DNA from: CAZOKN01 sp964580525
GTDB taxonomy: Bacteria > Pseudomonadota > Alphaproteobacteria > Rickettsiales > UBA6187
Reading direction: 5' to 3'
DNA length: 34,738 bases
NCBI GenBank assembly: GCA_964580525.1
Contig: CAZOKN010000018.1
Coordinates: forward strand, 1 to 34,738
A program made the translations under genes and the position numbers. Below are positions 24,598 to 31,931 of this stretch, one piece after another (the first letter of the stretch is position 1; each line of letters starts with the position of its first letter). Below the pieces are notes generated by a model. That model did not search any database. It was not told the origin of the DNA and saw only the letters and a program-made list of their open reading frames with translations.

Positions 24598-25611
24598 ATG
24601 GCGGACGAAGCTAATCAAGCACAGGCGCAGGTTGCGGGAGAAGAAGCAAAAGCCCTTTCGCAGGATGAGATAGATAATCTACTCGGTTTTAGTGCTACTC
24701 CGGTTGAAGAAAAGAAAACCGGTATTGAAGCTATGCTAGATAAGGCATTATTGTCTTATGAGCGTCTACCAATGCTTGAAGTTGTTTTTGACCGTTTTGT
24801 AAGAATGCTTTCCACTTCATTGCGTAATTTTACATCTGATAACGTTGATGTTGACATTCATTCCATAACGTCATTGCGTTTTGGCGATTATGTAAATTCA
24901 ATTCCAATGCCGGCAATTCTTTCTGTGTTTAAAGCCATTGAATGGGAAAATTTTGGCATAGTAACTTATAACGGCTCGATAGTTTATTCGATGGTGGATG
25001 TTCTTTTTGGCGGTAGAAAATCAAATAAACCAATCAGAATAGAAGGACGTCCATATACTGCTATAGAGCAGGGTATCGTTAGACAGGTTAGCGATATTAT
25101 ACTTGTAGATATGGGAGCGGCTTTTGATCCTCTTAGTCCGGCGACCTTCCAATTTGAAAGAATGGAAACCAACCCAAGATTTGCAACGATTGCGCATCCT
25201 TCTGATACTGTAATTCTTTTGCAGCTGCGTGTGGATATGGAGGAGCGTGGTGGTAATATAGAAATCATGTTGCCTTTGGTTACTTTAGAGCCAATAAAAA
25301 AACTTCTTTCTCAGTCTTTTATGGGTGAAACTTTTGGCAAAGATTCGATGTGGGAATTGCACCTAAGTAAAGAAGTTAGCAATACGGATGTGGTTGTAGA
25401 GGCTATATTGGGTAAAAAGAAAACTATGATGAAAAATATAATGAATCTTAAAGTTGGAAGCACTATTGTCATGGATAAATCTCCAGACGAGGATGTGTTG
25501 TTGAATTGTCAGGGTGTTAACGTACTAAAAGGTAAAATCGGCAAGGTTGGAGATGATCTTTCCATTGCTATTAGTCAGGTGATAAATAAAAAAATGCGAG
25601 ATAAGCAATGA
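24598..25611 (+). CDS. fliM: Flagellar motor switch protein FliM
   Basis: C-ring component that receives phospho-CheY. The 337-aa protein carries the CheY-docking peptide LSQDEIDNLLGF at residues 20-31, after a 19-residue Ala/Gln/Glu extension. The middle domain (ERLPMLEVVFDRFVRMLSTSLRNFT, then GSIVYSMVDVLFGGRKS) and a C-terminal SpoA domain (about 255-335) follow. The stop overlaps the next start by ATGA, so downstream translation is coupled. Confidence 0.97.
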   Translation: MADEANQAQAQVAGEEAKALSQDEIDNLLGFSATPVEEKKTGIEAMLDKALLSYERLPMLEVVFDRFVRMLSTSLRNFTSDNVDVDIHSITSLRFGDYVNSIPMPAILSVFKAIEWENFGIVTYNGSIVYSMVDVLFGGRKSNKPIRIEGRPYTAIEQGIVRQVSDIILVDMGAAFDPLSPATFQFERMETNPRFATIAHPSDTVILLQLRVDMEERGGNIEIMLPLVTLEPIKKLLSQSFMGETFGKDSMWELHLSKEVSNTDVVVEAILGKKKTMMKNIMNLKVGSTIVMDKSPDEDVLLNCQGVNVLKGKIGKVGDDLSIAISQVINKKMRDKQ

Positions 25612-26219
25612 CAGAAATACTTGATTTAGTAGTAGCGCTTTTGTTGGTGGTTGCTATAGCTTACGGTTTCGTGCTGAATAAACGTATAGTTCTTATCCAA
25701 GATAGTAAAAAAGAATTGGCCAATCTTTTTAAAAGTTTTGATGATACAATTTTTAGAGCACAGTCTGGCATAGATGCTCTTAAAAGTGCCAGTGTTGGTG
25801 CTTCCACAGAATTACAAAAAAAGATAGATAGAGCCATTATTTTAATGGATGATATTTCATTTTTAAATGACAGGGCTATCGAAATTTCCAAAATGCTTGA
25901 GGCTAGTGGTAAGAAATTTGCTCCTGGCGAGACTTATAAACCTGAGCAAAATACACAACAAAGGCCTATTAGAAGTGCTTCACCTGCTCAAAAAAATCTT
26001 CCGGCTAATACTGATAGAAAACCTGCTAATAGCGAACAGCAGAAAAGAGCAAAGGTTTTAGAAGGTTTGTTAGAAAAAATAGCTGAAGGTAATGCTAAAA
26101 AAGAAATTGATGGAAATCGTTCTACTGCTATCAGTAAGCCAAACATTACTGGCAAAGAAAAAGATGCTAAAGAACAGCAGGTTGCCAGCATGTTAAAAGC
26201 TTTGGGTTATGGTGAATAA
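25608..26219 (+). CDS. Flagellar-cluster membrane/coiled-coil protein (DUF6468-like)
   Basis: A 203-aa protein with an N-terminal membrane segment (LDLVVALLLVVAIAYGFVL, residues 5-23), then a helical coiled-coil domain (about 30-105, including KRIVLIQDSKKELANLFKSFDDTI), a Pro/Gln-rich linker and a helical C-terminus ending VASMLKALGYGE. Alphaproteobacterial flagellar clusters have a protein of this shape between fliM and motE, which I believe is the DUF6468 family. It is coupled to fliM by ATGA and lies 2 nt before the next gene, so a motor or stator-related role is likely but unproven. Confidence 0.75.
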   Translation: MTEILDLVVALLLVVAIAYGFVLNKRIVLIQDSKKELANLFKSFDDTIFRAQSGIDALKSASVGASTELQKKIDRAIILMDDISFLNDRAIEISKMLEASGKKFAPGETYKPEQNTQQRPIRSASPAQKNLPANTDRKPANSEQQKRAKVLEGLLEKIAEGNAKKEIDGNRSTAISKPNITGKEKDAKEQQVASMLKALGYGE

Positions 26220-26221
26220 CA

Positions 26222-26980
26222 ATGAAATTTAGAATTTTGCCGATATTTATCTTGATAGCATTCGTCTCAGTTGTGGTGAAGATATCGGATTTTGTTGTCG
26301 AAAAAGCTAAAAATTCTGATAAGCCAGCTTTATCATCTAGCGCTATTGCTGCAGAAGCAGAAAAGAAAAAAGAAGAACCAAAAGCGGCTGAAGATGGAAA
26401 GAAACACGATGAAAAAGATGCTAAAGCAGATGAATCTAAAAAAGCTGAGGGTGCTGATGGGGCTCCATCTGAGGGCGAAAAATCGGCTGAAGGTGAAAAA
26501 CCTGCAGAAGGAGGTGAAGCTACCAAGGATAGCTGTAAGGCATCTAACGAAGTACAAATAACTAATATGAGCGATATGGAAAAGAACTTGCTCGAAAATC
26601 TTTCTACTCGCAGAAAAGAGCTTGAAGATTGGAGTTCTTCCATAGAGATGAAAGAAAGCATTCTTAATGCCACAGAGCAGAAAATTAACACAAAGATGGA
26701 TGAATTAAAAAAGCTACAAGAAGAAGTTGCTGCCCTTTTGGCTCAATATAACAGCAAAGAAAAAGACAAAATCGATCGTTTGGTTAAGATATATGAAAAC
26801 ATGAAACCTAAGGATGCCGCGGCTATTTTCGATAAAATGGATATGGATCTATTGATTGAAATTGTTGAAAATATGAAAGAAGACAATTCGGCTAAAATTC
26901 TCTCTAAAATTGACCCTGAAAAGGCAAAAGAAGTCACAACCCGCCTGGCAAAGAAGAATAGACTTTCAACTGTTAACTAA
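26222..26980 (+). CDS. motE: MotE-like protein (MgtE N-domain family)
   Basis: A 252-aa protein with an N-terminal membrane or signal segment (about 5-22), then about 70 residues of Lys/Glu/Ala/Asp-rich low complexity, a coiled coil (about 120-180), and a C-terminal MgtE-N/FliG-like helical domain (IYENMKPKDAAAIFDKMDMDLLIEIVENMKEDNSAKILSKIDPEKAKEVTTRLA). In Sinorhizobium the related MotE is a periplasmic chaperone for the motility protein MotC. Place and domain order fit. Its stop codon lies inside the CtrA-like box of the next gene's promoter. A single Cys in the linker (KDSCKAS) could form a dimer disulfide. Confidence 0.78.
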   Translation: MKFRILPIFILIAFVSVVVKISDFVVEKAKNSDKPALSSSAIAAEAEKKKEEPKAAEDGKKHDEKDAKADESKKAEGADGAPSEGEKSAEGEKPAEGGEATKDSCKASNEVQITNMSDMEKNLLENLSTRRKELEDWSSSIEMKESILNATEQKINTKMDELKKLQEEVAALLAQYNSKEKDKIDRLVKIYENMKPKDAAAIFDKMDMDLLIEIVENMKEDNSAKILSKIDPEKAKEVTTRLAKKNRLSTVN

Positions 26981-27004
26981 GTTTTAACTAAATCCCCATA
27001 TAAT
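26973..27004 (+). promoter_or_regulatory. CtrA-box promoter for cheY-cheZ
   Basis: TTAA-N7-TTAAC at 26973-26988 and a perfect TATAAT at 26999-27004, separated by 11 nt. The box covers the -35 position. Predicted start is near 27011 with a leader of about 55 nt. The box includes the stop codon of the motE-like gene. Confidence 0.65.
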
Positions 27005-27065
27005 GGTTCTATATTATGATATAGCCAGCGTTTTTGGACGCTTGCTTGTTATTTGGGAGATAAAA

Positions 27066-27455
27066 ATGTCTGTTGATATGAATATGAATATATTGGTTGT
27101 GGACGATTTTAAGACCATGCGACGCATTGTTACAGGTCTTTTGCTGCAAATCGGCTTCAGGAATATTGATGAGGCTGTAGATGGCCAATCGGCATTGGCT
27201 ATGATAGCCGAAAAGCAGTATCATCTTATAATTTCGGACTGGAATATGGAGCCTGTGAGCGGTTTTGAGCTATTGCAAAAAATTCGTTCTGCAGAGGGCG
27301 CTATAAAAACAGTTCCATTTATAATGGTTACGGCAGAAAGTAAGCCTGAAAACATTATAAAAGCTAAGCAAGCCGGGGTTAATAACTATATAGTTAAGCC
27401 TTTTAACGCCGATACTTTAAAGAAAAAAATGACTTCTGTTATAGGTAATTTTTAA
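27066..27455 (+). CDS. cheY: Chemotaxis response regulator CheY
   Basis: Single-domain receiver, 129 aa, that carries the chemotaxis phosphate signal to FliM. The acidic pair D13-D14, phospho-acceptor D58 (ISDWNM), T89 (MVTAES) and K111 (VKPF) are all present. ATG 27066 is preceded by GGGAGA at good spacing. An in-frame start at 27003 would add 21 unrelated residues and would fall upstream of the predicted transcript start, so it is rejected. It is followed by cheZ after 32 nt. Confidence 0.95.
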   Translation: MSVDMNMNILVVDDFKTMRRIVTGLLLQIGFRNIDEAVDGQSALAMIAEKQYHLIISDWNMEPVSGFELLQKIRSAEGAIKTVPFIMVTAESKPENIIKAKQAGVNNYIVKPFNADTLKKKMTSVIGNF

Positions 27456-27487
27456 TCATTGCTTGCTATCCCAATTGAGGAAATAAA

Positions 27488-28084
27488 ATGCAGAATTTAA
27501 GAGAACAGCTTATTTTAAAACTGAAAAATCTAAGCTTCAAAGAAGATGGAAAGATAGCAAATGAAGATATTGAAGCTATTATTTCAACAATAAATGAGTG
27601 TATAAAAGCGTCGGATAACGATATATACGCAGGCATAAAGGGAATTGGTGACAGAATTCAACAAACTAAACAGGATATAAGGCCAGAAGCTAAACCTGGT
27701 GTTGTACAAGAAGCTACTGTTGAGCTTAGTGAAGTTGTTAAATCAACTGAAGATGCTACAAATAAAATACTAGATTGTGCAGATAGAATTCGTGCTGTTA
27801 TTAGCGGCGTGGCTGATAAAAAAATTCAGGATGATGTTTTTAAAGAAATAAGTAGTGTCATGGAAGCATGCAGCTTTCAAGATCTTACTGGTCAACGTAT
27901 AAAGAAAGTAACGTCTACACTACAATATGTAGAAGAAACAGTCGGTAGTTTGTTAAATTGCATGTCTGTAAACAAAAAAATATCGAAAGATGTAAGAGCC
28001 GACGCTAATTTGATGAGTGGTCCGCAATTGCAAAGCAATACACCTTCTCAGGATGATGTTGATAATCTTTTCAAAAATGCTTAG
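27488..28084 (+). CDS. cheZ: CheZ-type phospho-CheY phosphatase
   Basis: Removes phosphate from CheY. The 198-aa helical protein carries the CheZ active-site motif FQDLTGQRIK, with D132 and Q136 matching the catalytic Asp and Gln of the Escherichia coli enzyme. The extreme C-terminus SQDDVDNLFKNA matches the CheY-docking tail of CheZ and closely resembles the FliM docking peptide of this same window. GAGGAAAT precedes the ATG. It is co-transcribed with cheY from the CtrA-box promoter. Confidence 0.92.
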   Translation: MQNLREQLILKLKNLSFKEDGKIANEDIEAIISTINECIKASDNDIYAGIKGIGDRIQQTKQDIRPEAKPGVVQEATVELSEVVKSTEDATNKILDCADRIRAVISGVADKKIQDDVFKEISSVMEACSFQDLTGQRIKKVTSTLQYVEETVGSLLNCMSVNKKISKDVRADANLMSGPQLQSNTPSQDDVDNLFKNA

Positions 28085-28134
28085 GCCGGCATTTTCTTAT
28101 AAAATAACCTATATAATCCTGCTTAATATTTTTC

Positions 28135-28183
28135 TTGTTTCTATACAAAAATTTTTCCGTGGATAATTTTTGTATAGAAGCAA
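28135..28183 (+). terminator. AT-rich hairpin after cheZ
   Basis: A 19-bp stem (28135-28153 with 28165-28183, one G-T pair, the central 15 bp perfect) with an 11-nt loop, about 50 nt after the cheZ stop. The stem is almost all A-T and is followed by a short T run. It is probably the operon end, though weaker than GC-rich terminators. Confidence 0.5.
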
Positions 28184-28247
28184 TTTCCTATTGTATTTAC
28201 CCATAATAATTATATACTTTACCATATGTAGTGCCTTAGGGAGAGAA

Positions 28248-28276
28248 TTGCGCTATATATAGCAAGTAGCTAATAC
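28248..28276 (+). promoter_or_regulatory. Candidate promoter for the TPR protein gene
   Basis: TTGCGC (28248-28253), 17 nt, TAATAC (28271-28276). A 12-nt perfect palindrome GCTATATATAGC (28252-28263) overlaps the -35. Predicted leader is about 50 nt. Confidence 0.4.
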
Positions 28277-28331
28277 CCATGATTATAAATGACTATGATT
28301 ATGCCAAAGAGGCTCTCTTAGGGGTATTTTA

Positions 28332-31300
28332 GTGAATAATTTTATAAAAATATTCGTATTGTTATTCTGTTTGTTGTGGCAGGGTTTTGCTTTTGCATCT
28401 GGTGATGTCATGAGGCTAAAAGCTGTCGACAAAGGTGATTATCTGCGCATATTTTTCTATTGCGAGCAACCGGTTGATTTCACTACTTCAATAACCGGCG
28501 ATAAAATGAGTGTAAATTTCGGAAGGAATTTTTCCAGCTCAAATATGGATAGTGCATTTGCAAATCTAGGCAAATATATTGCTTCTGCTAGTTTCAGTAA
28601 TTCTGGAGATACCATAGAATTTAAGTTGGATGCCAAAGGTTATGGTTATAGAAGATTTCTGGGAGAGAATTTTGTAGGTGTGGATATCATAAAGCCATCT
28701 ACAAAAAAGATTGGTGAAGGTAAAAAAGCTACTACTGAAAATAAATCTAGTAAAAGCAAGGTGGCTTTGGCCTCTGCAAAGCCTAAGGCTGTTCCAGTGC
28801 CTCAACTGAGACGTAAATTTGAGCAAACTGCTGTTGATCAGGAAATCCCAACAAACGAATTAACTAAAGAACAAAGTTCTACTCCTGCCGATATTGCGCA
28901 AACTCAGCCGCAGGCTGTTGCTTCTGCTCAAGAAAAACCAGCTGAGGCAACACAAGGCGATACAGCTGCAGCAAGTCCTAAAAATATTGACTATAAGGCT
29001 GATGTGGAAATTCCATTTTTATGGAGTGAGGATGTTTCCTCTGCTGTGTTTGTGCGTGGTGATTATTTGTGGGTTGTGTTTGATAAATTTCAGGAAGTTG
29101 ATGTATCATCTTTAGTTGCTAAAAATCCATCTTATTTTTCAGCATCTTCTCAGCAGATAAACAACAAAGACTACACTATATTAAGGTTAAACCTTAAGCA
29201 GGATATCGGTGTATTTGCGCATAAAAAAGATAAGGATTGGGTAGTAGGAATTACGAAGCCTGGATCAGTTCCTGAGAGAGAACCGAAAATTAACGTAACA
29301 GACAGTATATTGCAAGGTTCTAAAATTAAAATTTCAGTTGCCGAAAACGTACGTCCACTACGATTAATTGATCCTTCTGTTGGCGATGAAATGGTTATAT
29401 TGACCTATCCGGAAGATAGTGTTGGTTTTAAAGAATCAGTAAAATATACCGACTTTGTTATAATGCCGACAGGGCAGGGTGCTTCCATACAGTTGATATC
29501 TGACGATGTAGATATCCAGGCGGTTAAAGGAAGCGTTGAAATATCAGGTCCTACCAATAAACTTGCCGGCAGCGCGCAGTCAGCGCTTAGAGATTTACAG
29601 GAAAAAGAAAAGGAAGCACAGCTTAGAGCTGAAAAGCTAAAACAAAAAGGTGGCGAGTTAGCGCTGTTTAAATTTGGTACCTGGAGGGGAGAGGGTGATG
29701 CAAATTTTGAAAAAAATTTGGGTGATCTGGAATGGAAGATCACAGAAGTTGATTGGAGCAAAAAAAATGGGCCAAGGCTTGACCTGGCAAGGTTTTATTT
29801 TGCGAATAGTTTATACTCGGAAGCCTTAGGAACAATCAGCATAATAAAAGAATATGATGAAGATTTTGGTAAAACTAACGATGTCCGCCTTTTAGAGGCG
29901 GCTTCGTTGTATATGGTAGGTCGTTACAGAGATTCTATAGATGCATTTGATTCTGTTGATGTGAAAGAATTAAAAGACAGTGAGTTCTCCGAAGTTAGGT
30001 TCTGGCAAAATGCTGCAGGCATGCAGCTTAACGACCAAATTAAAGTTGATAAATTTGTTTCTTCGAACTCTTCTGAAGAAAAGAAAGATGAGGAAGAAAC
30101 AACAGGCAATGAAGCTGAAAATACTAAGCTTATGTGGGATACTTCGTCAAGATTATTAAAAATAATAAGAAAGATGGATCCTGATTTTGTGAATTCAGAT
30201 GAAGTGCAACAGCTTGAATCGACAGCTAGGTTTGTTACCCAGCATTATTATGAAGCAATCAAACGTTTTGAAGAAACAGATCTTTATAAATCCGGAGATA
30301 TTTTTGAAGCAGACGATGATAAGCTGTGGTGGGGTACTGGTGATGCGGATAAAAAAGATAAAAAGGAAAAATACAGTGTTGAGTTTGTACAGAACATCGA
30401 CACATTCCTAAAATATTATCCTGAAGCAGTTTTTAATGATTTCGCACTTTTATCTCTGGAAGATAAGCTGAAGAAAAATGATCTTGTGACGGCAGATGAA
30501 ATATTGGCGAGTATCAAAGACGAAAAAAGGCTTCAGCAAAAGGATAGCATAGAATTCTTGCGCGCTCTTTTCTACGCTAAAGACGAGCAAGATGATAAGG
30601 CTGTAGAAAAGTGGACGGCTCTCATAGACAATGTTGATGATGGCTATAACCGCACTAGATCGCAAGTGGCGCTAACCACATTTTTGTTAGATAAAAAGAA
30701 ATTAACTCCAAAAGAGGCTATTGAGCGCTTAAATACTGTAAGATATGCTTGGCGGGGAGGGGTTCTTGAATTCCAAATGCTGAAAATGCTTGGCGAATTC
30801 TATATGGATGAAAAGCAATATATGGAAGGATTTAAGGTTTGGAGAAGTGCAATATCGGCATTTCCGGGTTCTGACGAATCGCTTTTGATAGCTAAGAAGA
30901 TGAGCGATAAGTTCGTTCAGATATTCAGCCAGGAAAATGTTGACGGTATGTCAAAACTTGATGCTCTTACTTTGTACTATGAATTCAGAGAGTTAACTCC
31001 GATAGGTAAGATTGGTGATGAAATGATAAGCAAGCTTGCAGATAGGCTTATCGATGTTGATTTGCTCGATCGTGCTGCATCTTTGCTGACGCACCAGGTT
31101 AGGTTCCGTTTGAGTGGTGAAGAGAGGGACAATGCTGCTATAAAATTAGTTAAAGTGCATTTGATGAATCACAAGCCGCAAGATGCTCTGGATNNNNNNN
31201 NNNTGCTACTGATAATCCAAATATAAATCCTGAAATAGCGATGGAGCGTAAATATATAAAGGCTAATTGTTTGATAGAGTTGGGAAAAAGTAATATGGCG

Positions 31301-31714
31301 CTTTCTTCTCTAAAAGGTGATGAAAGCCATCAAGCGGCTTTTTTAAGGGCTGATGTTTATTGGCGCAATAAGGTTTGGCGGAAGGTTGTTGAAGAGTTGG
31401 AAACGCCTTTCCGGGATATCAGGCGTGAGGAAAAACAATTAAATACCCAGGAAACTGAGCAGTTGCTAAGACTGGCTTTGGCATATTCAGTTACTGATCA
31501 GAGAAAAAGATTGCAGATATTATATGAGGATTTTGGTGATTTCGTTTCTGATGTAAATAAGAAAAAAGTTCTTACATTCATCGCTATGGACAAGGGGCCT
31601 GTTGATTATAAAAACCTTGAATATAGTGTTGAATTTAACGATATGAACGAGTTTCTAAATAAATATCTTTATAAGTTGAAAGCTTCGTCTGCGAACGATA
31701 AGGTTAGCGGCTAG
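28332..31714 (+). CDS. Large secreted TPR-type protein in the motility cluster (interrupted by assembly gap)
   Basis: I do not recognise a named family. A GTG start with TAGGGG upstream gives a Sec signal peptide (ending FAFA). Two beta-rich domains follow (about 25-118 and 220-325) with AMIN-like character, separated by a Lys/Ala/Pro/Gln linker, then a charged coiled coil (about 413-437) and a long helical region from about 480 with TPR-like repeats. There are 954 intact codons to the gap at 31194. After it the same protein resumes at 31205 (ATDNPNINPEIAMERKYIKAN) in a frame that needs the true gap to be 3n+2 bases, whereas 10 N are shown. The ORF end at 31226 and the separate start at 31241 are artefacts. 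The total is about 1,125 aa. Following cheY-cheZ, it may be a periplasmic scaffold at the flagellar motor; that is inference. Confidence 0.75.
31194..31203. other. Assembly gap (10 N) inside the TPR protein gene
   Basis: The flanking frames match one protein but are out of phase with a 10-base gap, so the N count is not the true size. Confidence 0.95.
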
Positions 31715-31735
31715 AAGTTGGAAATCAAAAAAAAC

Positions 31736-31763
31736 TTTACAAAATCAAGCAGAAGTCTATTTT
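31736..31763 (+). promoter_or_regulatory. Candidate tRNA-Val promoter
   Basis: TTTACA (31736-31741), 16 nt, TATTTT (31758-31763). The start would fall about 10 nt before the mature tRNA. Confidence 0.4.
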
Positions 31764-31780
31764 CTCTCATTCTCTTTTGG

Positions 31781-31857
31781 GGGCGGTTAGCTCAGTTGGT
31801 TAGAGCGCCACGTTGACATCGTGGAGGTCGGAGATTCGAGTTCTCTACCGCCCACCA
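31781..31857 (+). tRNA. tRNA-Val(GAC)
   Basis: A 77-nt cloverleaf. Acceptor GGGCGGT pairs with ACCGCCC, D stem is GCTC/GAGC, anticodon stem CCACG/CGTGG encloses loop TTGACAT with anticodon GAC at 31815-31817, T stem GGAGA/TCTCT encloses TTCGAGT, and ACCA is encoded at the 3' end. The anticodon GAC reads GUC/GUU valine codons. Confidence 0.95.
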
Positions 31858-31884
31858 GGCTTCGCTCTAACGAGCTATGCCTGG
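31855..31884. repeat. Hairpin abutting the tRNA 3' end
   Basis: CCAGGC (31855-31860) pairs with GCCTGG (31879-31884), and an inner GCTC/GAGC stem closes a 4-nt loop. The first three bases are the CCA end of the tRNA. No T run follows. It may be a palindromic repeat or a processing/termination structure. Confidence 0.6.
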
Positions 31885-31931
31885 ATTAGCGCAGCAGATT
31901 CGAAGAAAATCCTAAAAACAAAGCAATAAAA

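Noticed and set aside
28238..28254. Possible sigma-54 promoter (GGGAGAGAATTGC) before the TPR gene
   Set aside because: The GG to GC distance is one base short, and this spacing is strict for sigma-54.
31241..31714. Separate 157-aa gene after the first N run
   Set aside because: The frame is open upstream to the gap and continues the TPR protein; it is the 3' end of the gene at 28332.
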